A stretch of DNA of 64,000 nucleotides from Armillaria gallica (Eukaryota; Basidiomycota; Agaricomycetes; Agaricales; Physalacriaceae), in NCBI GenBank assembly GCA_037576215.1, contig JBANDB010000007.1, positions 3,937,001 through 4,001,000 on the forward strand, read 5' to 3'. The position numbers were made by a program, and so were the translations under genes. The stretch's first letter is position 1. Every line of letters starts with the position of its first letter. This document shows, one piece after another, positions 1 through 13,233 of the stretch. The notes beneath the pieces are model-generated. The model was not told the origin of the DNA. It was given only the letters and a program-made list of their open reading frames with translations, and searched no databases.

Positions 1-3000
1 TCTCATGAGTGGTGTAACAAGTGGAGCACTCCGTGATGACCCTCCTGGCATTGGTTGCAGTTGGCACCTGAAAACCAATTGTTTCAAGTGTAGTCAATTT
101 GATAGTGAGCACATGAGAGGCAGGTCTTTTCATAATGCTAGAAAAAGGTTTTACTTGAGGAGAAAGATAAAAAAAATAGTGAGCTCACATCAGAAGCACA
201 CAAGTAGTAGGTGTAATAAGAAGAATAAGCACTATAGATGCCATTCTTGTTGCTGTAGTGAATGAGGCTAGGAGAAAATCAGTCTGGATGAAGGGAGAAG
301 AAATAAAGAGCTTACTCAAAAAACTTGTTGGATGCAGTGACTAAGTCCTCAAAGCGGTAGTCCTCCAACTCAGCATGGCTGTTATGCCTGTTGATAGAGA
401 CACCCTCTTGATCAGGGTCTTGCACCTGTGTGAGCTCAGCAGCCAGGAATTACTGCTTGGGATGACCAAGAAACATCTGATTAGTAGATCTGAGGCAAAT
501 ACAGCCCACTCTAGTAAGAAAAAACATTTACATTATATCTTATATAGCAAGAATCCCTCTACAGCCTTATAACAAAGCAGTACATGCTCCTGCATCAGAA
601 AAATATTATATAATTGTTTCAGGCAAATATTCAGCACCTTCTCTCCTACATATGATGCCCCTATATTGCCTGCTGCTCTTTCAACCACTGCTATAATAAT
701 TTAGGCATAGCTACTGCCCAAAATAGGTTTCAGTATGCTTCAGCATTGGCACTCTAGCATAATTGCTGAATTGGCTTATGAGCACCAGATATCTCACCCT
801 CCTGCTCATTGTTTGGGCGAGAAAAAAAATCTACAAGCCCTAAAAATAATATTGCATATTCTAATACTGCCTCCCGACCTATGTGCCACCTATTTTGGCT
901 GGATTCAACATTGCTGCCTCAGATGTAGCAAATCGTGAAAAAATATCATTTCCAATCTGATAAGCTTCATAATTTTTAAAAGCTGACTGAAATTTGGGAT
1001 CCTGGATACAATAAATTCTTTAATTTTCATTGAAAAACATGTATATTTCACTTCTCTATGAAACAATATTATTTGCTTAATATTTTTTACCATCCAGACC
1101 ATAGTGAAAATTCTATTCCGATGACTTTCAGAGCTTGCCAGAGCAAGCTAAAATCATTGCTCTCCTCAAAATTTCACCAATTCTTTTACTTTTGACTCAT
1201 TTCTAGACCATAGAAATGTAATTAAGTACTTATTGTATCTGTATTTACTTATACTAGTAGGTATCAGGGCAGAATTGATGCTTGATAACTCAATACATAG
1301 CAATTTCATTCTCAAAGATAGTAAAACCTATTGCTTCAATAATAAATGCCACTATACATCACAAAATTAATATGAAGTGTCTCAAAAATCATTTGTGGCA
1401 CTTACATATAGTAGTTTAAACCCAAATATTGCTCTGAAGAAAAGATAGTGTAGCCATACTCAATAGTACAATGAGTGGAGAAACATTCACATTGTATTGA
1501 CTTTTACTTAAGGATTAAACTTGTTATCAGAACATGTATTAATGGATTGGGGTGGATTGGAGGCCTAGATACAATACTATGATATGTATTCTAGGATATC
1601 CCGCTATCTTGATACTATTTAGGACAATGGTAAGAGGTGTAGTAACAATATACTGTTCAGAAAGACCCAAAATGCAGAGTAATGAGAATAAAATAGAAAT
1701 TATCATAGGATAAGAGCACTCTAGTATGCTATAAACTAGATATGAATACTATAAATACATGTATGGAGATATCCCAATGATTTCTGGAACCTCCCACTCA
1801 CTCAATTGCCCCAGACCATACATCTGCACAGTAATTAAGTGGCTGTGCAGCATCTTTTTCTATCCCTTCCCACCACTCTCCCCTCATTTTACATCCTCTT
1901 GCTCATCTCTATTGCCCATTTTTATGGATTTCAGATATGTTTTATTTGATGTAACTACTAATACATTGCTTTTAGGTCTTTTGGCACATCCAGTGTCATG
2001 CCCGCAGTATGTCTAAGGGTGTAATTTTGCAAAATGTCATATCTTACACATTAGCAATGTAGAGCCATTGCAAGTGGGCTGACAGTGCAAGTGGCATGTG
2101 AAGAAGCAAGGTCACTGAGGTAGAGACCTCTATAATAAAAAAAGAAGCAACAGAATTAAAACATAAGGACTTTGTTGTTGCACTTTACCTTATGGGCATG
2201 CACGGCAACAAGGCCAAAGGGTGAGCTAGCCTGCAAACCCACCCATTTGCGATAGAGGACTCAGCTGGAGTGGGATGTGCTTGTATACAGGCCAAGGCTA
2301 ATTTAGATAATGACACATCTGTAATTTATGACATGTGGTCCCTGGGGATCTGGAAAAACAATATCATGCATGGGGTAATCAAGAGAACCCCAGGCATGGT
2401 CTAGAAACAGACTTCAGCCAATGGAAATAGCGAGCAGACTGGAAAGCTGAAGCATTTCTTGGTTACCGGGTCTAGAATATGATGCTGTCACCTTTGGAGC
2501 AGACCTGAAAGCTGAATACAAAGTGTGATCAGTGATCAAGGATTAAGCAGCTATTGAGTGCATGCTCGCAAGCTACTCTGCTGCTAGGGTGAGTGACACT
2601 GACATCACTTAGCTCTTTGAGACTACTAAAAAGAGGAACAAGTGGCGCACTGCCTAGAGCGCTGTGCCAACTCAAACAAGGAATATCCAGCCAAAAAAGA
2701 AGTAAATTACTAAAAATCTGTTTGTAACAATTAATCTCCCATAGTATAAGTAGAGTAGATTTTCATGTATTAAGGCAAGCTACCTATCCCTCACATAATG
2801 TAATAAAGTTTCAGTTTGGATCTGGACTTGTCGCACCACATAAGAGTTAGTGACTTTAAGCCTCAGCTACAATGCAAGTTTAGCAAGCTCACAGAGAAAT
2901 TGAATAAGAGAGAAATTTTGGATACAAACTTCAGTTTACTTGAGATAAGAAAGAGATTCAGAAACAGTGATGCTGCACCTGTCTCAAGAGGTTTACTTGG

Positions 3001-3300
3001 TTACATCTGAGAAGAAGCTCTGTTCCTTTTCTGGTTCAGTGTAAGAAAGAGAAGTTGTCTTGTGCCAGCCTCTGTGTAGGTCTAAGAGTAGTTTGCAAGG
3101 GAATCAGCCAGCTTGAGCTGTTCTAGCAGTTGCACAAAGTGTGACAGGTGTGTGCAGTTGGACCTCGCAGCATCATTGTTAGGGTGAGTGCACTGTGTGT
3201 GAGGACTTGTGGGGATGGTTTTGAGAATAATTGAGATTTGAGTGGGAGTGCCGAGGGCCTCCATCATGATGAGTTTGGAAGTCAGGTTTAGCAACTAAGA
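1..3300. other. AT-rich stretch without a recognisable gene
   Basis: Only short open frames (under about 90 codons) occur on either strand, and none shows a domain, a signal peptide or a convincing series of short fungal introns. Composition is AT-rich and no repeat family seen elsewhere in the window was recognised here. It is probably decayed intergenic or transposon-derived DNA. Confidence 0.5.
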
Positions 3301-3489
3301 TAAAGGCAGTGTCACATGCAGATTAAATCTTGTGGCAGGTTGTACTTAGCGAGCTCACTGACCAAACTTGGTCATTTTGCAGATCTGCATATCCATGTGT
3401 TTTGTCTTTTGAAATATCCTTTGCCTCAAGGGTTGCATGGTTCACTGTGCTCTCTTGTAAAAAGCTCTAAAGAGAAGAGAATTTGAGAT

Positions 3490-5110
3490 TAGCTTGATAA
3501 TACTACATTGATAAGCCTAAACTTCCATGGCAATGGCAACACCCAAAACTTGGAGAGAGCTTAGGCAATTAACATAGCAACACAGCAATCAAGGCAATGT
3601 GTTTGCGAGTGGTTTGGTGCACCTCCGTGCAGTCAATTCCTCGATAATGCAAGATACACTGTGACTTTTCAGTCAGCGAAGTAGTACTCATGGTCAAGGA
3701 GTACTAATAGATGTTGGCTGTAAGCTGGGAAGGATCTCGATAAACGAGAAGGGACAGAATCTGGTATGACTTGAATACCAAGAAACTGTGATAAGAACTG
3801 CGAAAATGGTCTAGAAACCACAAAAATGGATCTAGAAATTGTAGGGATGCTCTAGAAATCGTAGCAATGTGCTAGAAATCATAGGAATGAGCTAGAAAAT
3901 GTGGGGAGGAACTAGAAAATGTTGTGATGCTCTAGTAATCGTGGCAATGGACTAGAAGACATCAAAATAGCCTAGTAAACGTAGCTTAGGGTGTACCTAA
4001 TATTGTGAGTTGAAACAATAGCAATAAATGTACAGAGACTGCAAGAAACTGGTAGAAATCGTAGCAACTGAGGTGCTGAGTGAGGTGCTGTGGCAATAGA
4101 TGCATGGCAACTCCAAACAATGATAAAGATGAGGGTGATCCTATGGAGCTGAACTGGGCCTACACAGAGGCAATACTGAACTGGGCGATGAAAACAATGG
4201 TGATGTAGAAGGTGAAAGCGATGAAACAATCCTATGTGGTGAAAGTGAAGTGATGTTGCGGCATTAAAAGACAAAAGCAAGTTATTAACGCAAGATTTCA
4301 TGTATTGGTGCAACCAACAACATTTAAAGAGTAAAGCAAGCAGTGGGGAATAACTTGGAGTAACTGTAGCTGACTGGTAATGCTGTAGCCTCGTCAACTG
4401 GGTAAAAACTAACTCTAAAAATGCAGTTTCTACCTAGTTTTTATACTACAAGTACGATTTTATAAATAGAATATTCTTCGGAGCCTTAGTAAGGCTGTAA
4501 GTCCTTGGCTTTTGTAATAGCCATAGTAAACATATGGTATCTGTAGTTCTAAAGTAACAGCAAGTCCTTGACATTGCCGTGTATGGATGCGAACCATGTG
4601 GTTTTATTGAGCGATGAGCAGATCATAAGGTGCTGTGTAGCTGCAGATTATTGAGCTGCAGTTGCCATGCTGAGGTGTATGCATGTGGCAACAATAATTC
4701 GAAGTCTTGGCACTGTAACAGCCTTAGTAAACGTGGTCTATAGTTGCCATAGCTGTAATTATCATAGCTGGGAGGGTACTTGTGCCAATCACATCATTTC
4801 ATTAAATGATTGATGGACACATCAACCAGATGCTTCTGAGTGATGTAGCAACTCTGTTTTAGGATGATTGTCGATCAAAGGTGCCTTGCCATGATGAGAT
4901 ATGGTAATTGTGATGCAAGGCAAGCTGGGAAGGATAACAGAGTGTGTGGGGAGTGGATGTCATGGTTTTAGGACTGGATCTGAATGCTTGTGGCTTATAC
5001 TGCGAAAATCCATGGTATTATCAAATGTTGGCAGTGTTATAGAGTGTGTGAGGGTTATAATGGCATCGTTTTGAAGATATTGGGTGATGGATGGCTAAAT
5101 CCACGAATTC
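3490..5110 (+). repeat. Old interspersed repeat, copy 1
   Basis: Two stretches align, in reverse complement, with DNA on both sides of the gypsy element. Positions 3500-3720 match about 27010-27250, and 4370-4920 match about 16540-17060. A short piece near 5095-5140 matches 13050-13100. By eye the matches run around 70 percent with small indels. Shared landmarks include a TTATAAATAGA TATA-like motif near 4460 followed by TAGTAAGGC. It may be an LTR or an untranslated part of a dead retroelement, but no ends or target duplication could be fixed. Confidence 0.6.
3811..3991. repeat. 20-bp tandem repeat, about nine units
   Basis: CTAG recurs at 3811, 3832, 3852, 3872, 3892, 3912, 3932, 3952 and 3972, an almost exact 20-bp period. 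The unit reads roughly CTAGAAATCGTAGCAATGNG with a few substitutions per unit. A related partial unit lies near 4046. It sits inside old repeat copy 1, and I did not find it in the inverted copy. Confidence 0.85.
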
Positions 5111-5619
5111 TGAGTGTACAGAGCCTGGAGGCTCATGCAACATTGTTACATGCATCATTCTAGCGAGCTTACTGAGATAATTTAAGATACTGTTGGCATG
5201 CAAGTGGAATTAAAATCCTTGCTCCTCTCCACACTTAAGGAGATTGTGTGTGTGTATGTTTTATGGGATTGAATATAGGTTTTGTGTGTGTTCATACTAG
5301 GCCATGCTCAGTTTCATGGGTGCCCATCACCAGCCTCATCACTGGAGGTCTCAAGACCCCCAGATAGCAATCCTTTCACATCCCACCTCATGTGCAAGCC
5401 CTCACATGAGGCAGTGCCATGTACAACTCTCAAATAACATCTCATTGCAAGCAAGATCAACTGGGATGATGTCGAGGCCCATCGCCACTCACCATCAGCT
5501 CCACAACCGGTTCTATCCCCACTCATTCCCTAGGCAGCTCCCCCTGCATCGACATCGGTGTCCATTGCTCATGCACGGTCAATCCACAAGACCCAACAAC
5601 TATGGATGCAGTTGAGGAT

Positions 5620-5870
5620 TGAAGATCAGGTATCATCTGCAAGTACAAGGCTAGAACAAGCAGACAACAATAGGGACAACAACAACAACAAACAGGGTGA
5701 CAATAATGATAACGGGAAACATGGGAAGAGTCTGAACATGATGGAGAGGTAGGATAGAGGGTGGGGCGATGCAGGGAGGAGGAAGGTGGGATGCACAATG
5801 GGGTGGAACAGTGTGAATGGGAGGGTGAAATAAGGATTGGTGCAATCAGGGCACCAATGCCCAACAGCCA
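5620..5870 (+). repeat. Degenerate direct repeat, matching 8560-8850
   Basis: This stretch resembles 8560-8850 in the same orientation. Both contain a run like CAGACAACAATAGGGAC next to purine-rich GGAGGAAGG-like tracts, with scattered similarity between. The open frames here are simple-sequence translations and are not taken as genes. Confidence 0.4.
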
Positions 5871-6469
5871 CAGCCACACCAATGCAACTTTGAGTGTTAA
5901 TTACTCTCCCATAAATGCATTGAACAAGACCAAGATGGCAGTTACACAAGCACCAATGATGCTGCCACTGCTACCCCCACCTGATTCCAACATCAGTTTC
6001 TACTGCCTGCCCCAGGCCCCAAATAGCCCCAACCAGGCTATGCTGTAGGATTTGACCCTTTTTCTATGCTAATTAGCTTTTAAGCAGATGCCATCTAAAC
6101 TGCTCATTAAAAGCACAGCTGCTACCATGGCTTTGGGACCTTTTTTCTTGGGATTACACTGGTAGCCCTGCTATATTGGGTCAGGTTTTCAGCTGGAAAA
6201 TTTTTTTGTACTGGTATTGATTTCTGGCTAATTTTGAGTCCATAATGGCCTTTCTTTTCAGGATTCAGATATCATTTAAATTTTTCTCTTAAATGCCTTG
6301 TTTCATCATACATGCATGGAAACCAATGTAATTTATTTGACAGTATATTGACTTAAATACACTACAGAATCAACAGGAGAATGGAAAGAGAGAACAGAGG
6401 CTGTAAAAATATGAAGACAGGGTGGATTTAATATTTCGAAATAGATCTCAGCAATAACAGTGATGTATA

Positions 6470-7640
6470 AGGAGCAAACTGACAGTGCCATAGTCTCCAG
6501 TGCTCTCAAAAAACAGAGGTGTAGAAACAATGGCACTGAATGAGATTACTGACAAGCAATGACAAGATTTTTTTAGGGCAGGGCAGGATCATGATTGTTG
6601 GGTGGGCATTGGCTATGATAGCATTGTCATAAGGGAAATCAGATGATGCCATCATGTCTAACATCCTTAAAAATAGGGGTGTCAAAAAGACAGCACCAGT
6701 TGATGCAACTGTTGAGCAAGAATAGAGAGATGTTTGTAAGGATGGGGCCAGAGATATTGAACATGATGTCGGTGACAATAGCATTGTCGTGGAGGAAATT
6801 GGATAGTGCCATTGTGTCCAACATCTTTAACAACAGGAGTGTCAAAAGACAGCACCAGTTTAAGTGAAATTGAGAGGATATTTGCAAGGATGGGATCATG
6901 GACATTGAACATGGCATTGGCAATGATAGCATCATCATGGGATCAAACTGATAGCCCCATCGTATTCATAAGCCTTGAAAACAGTGCCAAAGATATAAAG
7001 GCACCATTCGGTATAATCATCGAGTAAGGGTGAGATTGATTTTAAGGGATGCAGACAGAGATGTTGGGCATTGCTGAAAGTAATAGAGGCATTGTGAGAG
7101 GAAACAGTTGGTATCATCATCTCCAGAACTCTCAAAAAGGGGGGTAGAGAGATGATGGCACCTCTTAGGGTAGTCATTGAGTGTTGGTGGATTGATTTGT
7201 TTGGGAAGATGGGGCTAGAGCATGTGGGAGCTGTGTCAGCGATGATAGTGGTGTGGCTGAAGAAAGGATGGTACTATATTTTAGGAACCCTCAATAATGA
7301 GGATGTAAGAAGATGGTGCTTGCTGAGGTGAGTGTCAAGCAGTGGCAGGGGGATTTTTGTAGATGGTGAGACTCATTTGTTGGGTAGGGATTCAGCAATG
7401 ATGGCAGCATTGAGAAGATAACTTGATGTTGCCATCATCCCCAGCACTGTTGAAGATGGTGGTGATGAGACAAAGGCACCTGATGGTGAAGCAGTTGAGC
7501 AAGAGTGGAGGAATATTGTAGGAGTAGGGCAGGAGATGTTTAAAGTGATATTGGCAATGATAGCTGTGTCTATGGAGGAAACTAAGGGTGCTATTATTTT
7601 TAGTATCTTTGATGAGGTCATATAGGCTGTTTTTAGAAAA
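6470..7640 (-). repeat. ~157-bp satellite array, minus orientation
   Basis: A degenerate tandem repeat shows corresponding landmarks (reverse complement of the pyrimidine-rich ATTTTTGA core) near 6507, 6668, 6828, 6975, 7131, 7289, 7447 and 7605, a mean spacing of about 157 bp. Each unit also has ATGGCACC- or ATGATGG-like text just after the landmark. The same unit appears in the opposite orientation at 8840-10330. Several ~70-100 codon frames run through the array on both strands because the repeat is poor in stops; I do not call them genes. Confidence 0.75.
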
Positions 7641-7644
7641 TGAG

Positions 7645-8560
7645 GGGAAGCACATAGAGATGAGAGTAGAGAACAAAAGAACAATGTGGTGTGCCTAACA
7701 GCACAGCTGCTAATTGAGGTTTGGAGGCTTGTTCTAGAGGCTCAAAACTTGGAAAGATATGTGTTCAGTATCATTTTCTTCTCAATGCAATCCCTTTCAG
7801 CACATGGTATCTATCATAGTACAATTTTAAAATATATATTTATCTTTATATCTCAAAATTCCAAGTCAGTGTCTAATACTATAGCTGATAATGCCAATTT
7901 TGTTTAAACCAGGAGTGCAAAATTCTCTATTTTATAAATACATGGATCTTGCCTTCATAATCTAGAGTTTTTCAGTCAGAAAACTAATCAATAGAACTAC
8001 TTTTATTAGCTATAACAAATTCACTGGATGGCTAGTTTCACAAAACTTGAAAGAAATTGTTTTACTGATACATACATTATTACATAATGAAGCCAGCCTT
8101 GCTTTGAGTGATTTTTATCTGACCAATACTGTTCAGAGCAGTCTAAAGTGCATTGGTTGCATTGGAAAAGATTCATATAATAAGATATACTCTGGAAGTA
8201 TACTTTACAGATTTTCTGTGGTCTACCAAGACTAGTTAGAGGTGGTATAGACCTTGCAACAAGTTTTGATCAGACTACAGTACAGAAAAACAGTGTTTTT
8301 AGATGTGTATATGCCATATTGTTGATATCAAACACAAATAAGATATGAATTGATATATAGTAAAGATACTTATGTAGTTTTAATATACATATGACTGTAT
8401 GCAGTCAAAAGAGCATTTGTTGCTGGTAGGATCAGGGACTCAGCCTGATCATTCACACAGATCAACTCTCCTCTTACCATCATATCCATCCAGTCTTGCC
8501 TGACATCCATCTCATCTGTGCCTGATGTCTCTACAGCATTACTGTATCAGGTGTCAGAGA
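7645..8560. other. AT-rich spacer between inverted satellite arrays
   Basis: No convincing gene, intron series or tandem repeat is visible. The midpoint of the two satellite arrays falls near 8225, so this is the loop of a very large imperfect inverted repeat. Confidence 0.5.
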
Positions 8561-8850
8561 TGACTATTTTATTTGTTTCACCTCTCATTCCCATTACCGC
8601 TGATGAATATCCAGATAAATAATGATGCATGTAAGACCTAGAGAGGGTAGTTTGGGAATAGAGAGAGTGTTTAAGGTGCTGGGCTGTGGAAGGTGGATGA
8701 AGGGCTAGCAAGGACAGGACACAAAAGGGAGAGTGGGTGTGAGTGCGGAAAGCCAGGACAAGGATCAATAGACAACAATAAGGATGACAACACCATCCTT
8801 GATTGCCAGCCACACCAACTGGCCCCACTGACTTGTCACCCACTTTTTTG
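8560..8850 (+). repeat. Degenerate direct repeat, second copy
   Basis: This is the partner of 5620-5870. It contains CAATAGACAACAATAAGG and nearby purine tracts, and directly precedes the plus-oriented satellite array. Confidence 0.4.
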
Positions 8851-10330
8851 AGACTGCTGAAGATAATAACACCTTCTGTTTGGTCCTATAAATACTCAAT
8901 TCTGTCCAACATTGACTGGTTCATAGCCAACACCACCTCTACCAGAATTCCCTCACCCTCACTTAATGGCCAGACAAGCTAGTGCTGTTGTTTTGTCACC
9001 CCCATTTTTGAGGGTGCTGAAGACAACGGTCTGGTCAGTTTTTCCCCTAGGCATTATCATTGTCATTGACACCCTGTGCAATGACCCTGACCCCACTTGG
9101 TCAAAAATTACCCTACCCACACTTAACAGCTAGACAAACTGGCACTGTTATCTTGTCACCCCCATTTTTGAGAGTGCCAGAGACAATGGTGCCAACTATT
9201 TCTACCTGTGATACCACTATCATCCCTGGTGCCATGCTCAAGGATCCTGACTCTATCCCAACAAAAAACCCCTACCCTTGTCTAATAGCATGACAGACTG
9301 GTGCCGTCTTCTCAGCACTCCCATTTTTGAAGGTTCTAGAGACGATGGTGCTGTCAATCCCCCTCTTAGAATCTGCTATCACCACCAATGGCCTACCCAA
9401 CATACCTATCCCCATCTCATATTTAAAAAAACCACTTCCTGGCTTAACAAGCATCTAGCTAGTACCTTTGTCTCTATTTTTGACAGTGCTAAGGATAATG
9501 CTAATATCTGTCTCATCCCTGGATGCCACTGTCTTCCCCTGAATGCCTGCCTATTAAGCCAACCCCACTCACTCAAAAATACCATCTCACTTACTGATTA
9601 CCCTGTCTGATGTTTCCATCTCTATAACCCCATTTTACAGAGTGCTGGAGATAATAGAGATATCTGTTTTCCCTCTCGATGCTGCTATCATCACTGATAG
9701 CCACCTAACATCCTGCCCCTCACAAAATCCAACTGTCTTGCTTGATGTCCACCCTTACTCATGCTGTCATCTCACCACCCTTATTTTTGAAGGTGCTACA
9801 GATGATGGTATTGTCTGTTTTCCACCTAGATACCACCATTGCCAACCTGTTCCCCCACATACTCATGCCTCACACCCCTGCAAAGATATACTCACCCTCG
9901 CTTAACAGCATCACTAACTAGTGCCATCTTTTTTACACTCCCAATGTCGAGGGTGCTCTTACAGATGACACTATCTATTTCATTCCCCAATGTTGTTATC
10001 ACAGCCAATGCCCTGCTCAACATCACTTTTCCTGCTACTACATAAACCTCCCACCCATGTTTAACAGCCACACCAAATTGCACCATCTTCTCTACACCCC
10101 CACTTTTAAGAGTCCTCAAGATGATAGTACTGTCTACTTTCTTTCTTGATACTGATATTGCTACTGACACTCTGCTCAATATGCCTGCCCTGATCCTGCA
10201 AAAGCCATTATATCCTCACTCAACAATCGCACTTCTTAGCATTGTCCTCTCAACACTCCAGTTTGAAAGGGCACCAGAGATGATGGTATTGTCTGTTTTC
10301 TCCTATCACACTGCTATCATTGTCTATATT
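8840..10330 (+). repeat. ~157-bp satellite array, plus orientation
   Basis: The core CCCATTTTTGAGGGTGCT and its variants lie near 8844, 9005, 9165, 9324, 9477, 9633, 9784, 9944, 10104 and 10261, a mean spacing of about 157 bp over ten landmarks. A second landmark, ACTTAACAGC followed by AGACAAACTGG or a variant, precedes several of the cores by about 40 bp. Units are diverged, so the array is old. The period is close to a nucleosome repeat length. No continuous conserved reading frame runs through the units. Confidence 0.8.
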
Positions 10331-11650
10331 CTGAGAAATATTTTACATATGTTTTTCTTTCTGCTTACTTGTTTGTTTGGTCAATTTTATAGAATTTTGC
10401 TCAGTATCTAAAGTAGTTACACAATACAAAACCCATATGATTTACCCAGCCAGCAGTGAGATAAAGAAAACGCTCATTACACCAAAATATTAAAATACAG
10501 AACTGACATTAATTTATAAATAGACTGCAACATATGTATTGCATCGAATTAGGTTTATAATCTATATCCATACAAAAATAGGCAGCTAATATTTTGGGTA
10601 TACATACTTTAGTAGGAACCTACCTCATATAGTATGGATATTTAAGCCAATACCTGTGAAAACAGCCTAGCTGGTGGCTGTGCTAATGAGTGTTTGAGAT
10701 GCCATCTGCTCAAATGCTAATTAGCACTTCAAATGCCATGGCCCTATAGGATGGGGTTCCTCAACCTCTATGCATCCCCTATTTTTAACATAGGGAATCA
10801 TGACTATCAGGCCAATTTCATCTCCAGACATCATCATTACTGACAACAATGACAACAACCTCAGATTCCTATCTCTGCCACATCCTCTACTCTCTACCGA
10901 CTGTATGATCACCATTGGACTATGACTCACATTTTTGATAGCAGAGAATCTGATAATGGTGTCTATTTTCTCTCATAATCCTGCCCTGATGCTCAATTCC
11001 ACTGTTGATCCCTGTGCACCTCCCAGCCTGCTCCCAGCTTAAGCCACTACCATAGGCGCACTCTTAACACCCAGTATACTCACAGAGTAGCACAATACTA
11101 TGACTAGTGTGCTTGCTTAACCCCATCAATAATTCCCACTGTCATCAACAGTGTCCCAACCTTGACACCCCCATTTTTGAATTTTGCATCATTGTGCATT
11201 TCTGTTTTGCTGCTGTTCACTCACCCTAATGATTTTTGAGTTCATCAAAACTACACATACATCCTATAGTGTCTGCCAGCATGTATGCTAGCTCCTGCCT
11301 GTAATCCTGCTATTTTATTAGTTTTATTTATATTTAATATTAAAATTCTAAATCAGTGAAAGGGAAAAAGAACATCCAAATGTGTTGCATGGAATCCAGC
11401 CAATTTTAGATTCAGGGCATGGGAGGAATGTTGGGAATGCACTTGAGAATATTTTTTAATACTAATGCAATTTTTTCCTGGACACACAGTGAGCAGGAGG
11501 GTGTGCAATGGCCTTCAATACACTCAATCTATGTTTAGGAGCATGCTTACTAAAACAGAATGTGGATGTCTGACAAAGCATGGCTGTACAGAAAGTAATA
11601 TATGCCATGCTGTCAGAGAGCCTTGCTACAGCTGGATAAAATGTATCTAG
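10330..11650. other. No gene recognised
   Basis: AT-rich DNA with a few scattered satellite-like pieces (CACATTTTTGATAG near 10930 and CCCATTTTTGAATTT near 11170), suggesting outlying degenerate units. No other feature can be supported. Confidence 0.45.
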
Positions 11651-11659
11651 TTATTCCTG

Positions 11660-12945
11660 CTATGTAGGGAATCGGAGGCAATTTCCTAAGACTAGGGGTG
11701 TAGCAACCATGGAAGCTTTGGCATTGCTGGGGATAACAGCTACTTTGGAAGCAGCAACACTAGTGCAAGTCAGTTTGAAAGGGCTAGGCTCAGAAGAAGC
11801 AGCTTTCTGAGACACACGCTTCCTTTTCAAGATCTTCTTCTTCTTTGAAGGTGGCTCCTCATGAGCAGAGGAAGTAGCAATGGCAGAAAAAGTAACAGTG
11901 ATAATGAAAGGGGGAGAATTGTGAGCAGGCTCATAGCTGCAAGCAGCAGCCTTGCCTTTGTCCTTGCTCTTTTTTTTCTTTTTCTTTGGCTGGCTTTTGC
12001 CACCATGGTTGAAAGTGAAAGCCTCAACAAGCTTAACGACTGGAGGAGAAGCCTCAAGTGAAGGCAAGTGCATGACTAGGGAGCAAGAATAGAGGAAAGT
12101 GCCAGTCACTGGGTAATAAACTCTGGAAGATGATGGTGGCACATTCACATCCATAGAATCAATGGGAGGAAAGAGCTCCTCAAAGCTAGCAGGCAGCTGA
12201 TCCTCTACTGGAAGAGGAGGTGGCAGCATCTCTGGAACAGGAGAAGCCTCATGTACAGGCGATAGTAGCTGGGCACCAAAGAAATCACCTTGTCCCAAAA
12301 TGGGAGGCAAGGGTGATGCAGGACAACATTGCAGCAGCGGGTTCAGTTGCCTACACATGAAATGCAAGGAAGACCCAGGGGTGTCAAACTAAAAAAATGC
12401 ATCATTAGAAATCAGAGAAAGAGAAAGATAATGAAAACTCACTTTGTCCAATGGGTGCACAGTAGTATCCAATGGTAAAGGCTGAAAAAGAAGATAATCA
12501 GCTGACAAGCAGGCAACTGAAAGAAAGGATGGTGACTTACATCAAAGGGCATAGCCTTAGGTTGAGAAGCTGATAACAAGACTAGGAGTCAGCAAGCTTA
12601 CTAACTTTGGAGAGAGGAACTACTGATTTGTAATATTATCAACCAAGGTGGTAGCAATGGCAGAGCTAAAAAGAAATAGCTAAGTCAGTAAGAAGAGGAG
12701 AAAGAAAAATATAGTTGCTTACTGCCAGAGCCAGGAGTAAGCAGTGCTTGGTGCAGATCCTGAATGAAGCTAGCCATCTCTTGAAGGCTGTGACTAAGAG
12801 AGGCACTTTGCAAAGCAGGTGTAGTATGCTGTGATGATGTAGTAGTGGGCATCTCCATTGGACAATGATACAAACTGAGAGGTTTGATGGGAGAAAAAGA
12901 GTTCCACAAAGAAGAAGCCTGATGATTAGCACCTATAGCAAGCAC
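11660..12945 (-). CDS. Unrecognised intron-containing gene, low-complexity basic/Ser-Pro protein
   Basis: I do not recognise the product. The last exon (12388 down to 11660) encodes about 240 residues with an acidic/proline-rich first half, a lysine run followed by SKDKGKAAA near the middle, and a second basic cluster (KKKKILKRKR), so a nuclear protein is plausible. Upstream, phase-0 small exons fit at 12481-12443 and 12555-12541, separated by introns with GTGAG and GTAAGT donors and T-rich tracts ending in TTTTTAG and TTTTCAG. A further exon at about 12945-12727 ends at a GTAAGC donor with an ACTGAC branch site. The chain reads MPFD-PLPLDTTVHPLDK-FDTPGSS without a stop across the last three exons. 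The true start and the exons between 12555 and 12727 are uncertain. It could be a host gene or a mobile-element accessory gene. Confidence 0.45.
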
Positions 12946-13049
12946 TTGGATATATCAAAGCCAGTCAATTGACTGGTGACCTATATAGGGCAGTCAAATC
13001 TGTCACTCTCCCTGGGGACTGTTATGCCTCGTCACAGCCCTCTCTCATG

Positions 13050-13233
13050 CTTGCTGATGAGCCTCCAGGCTCTGTATGCTCAGAATTCATAGATTTTACC
13101 TGCTAATTAACACTACTGTCCCATCAATGGCCTTTCAGCAAACCAATGATTGCATGCACATTGATACAACTTTTATCCTACAGCAACCACTCCTCACATG
13201 CTTTACACCTATGACTGCCATTTATAACAGATC
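13050..13233 (-). repeat. Old interspersed repeat, copy 2, fragment left of the palindrome
   Basis: The reverse complement contains GAATTCTGAGCATACAGAGC followed by CTGGAGGCTCAT, nearly identical to copy 1 near 5103-5135. The palindrome starts immediately after this fragment, so the palindrome appears to lie within an older repeat copy. Confidence 0.5.

Noticed and set aside
3972..4397. 141-codon minus frame with His/Ser-rich text
   Set aside because: Lies in a decayed interspersed repeat next to a tandem array; no domain and no match in the inverted copy.
9060..10180. Series of 60-110 codon frames in the satellite arrays
   Set aside because: Frames occur on both strands with repeat-derived text, and the unit length is not a multiple of three, so no continuous protein repeat results.
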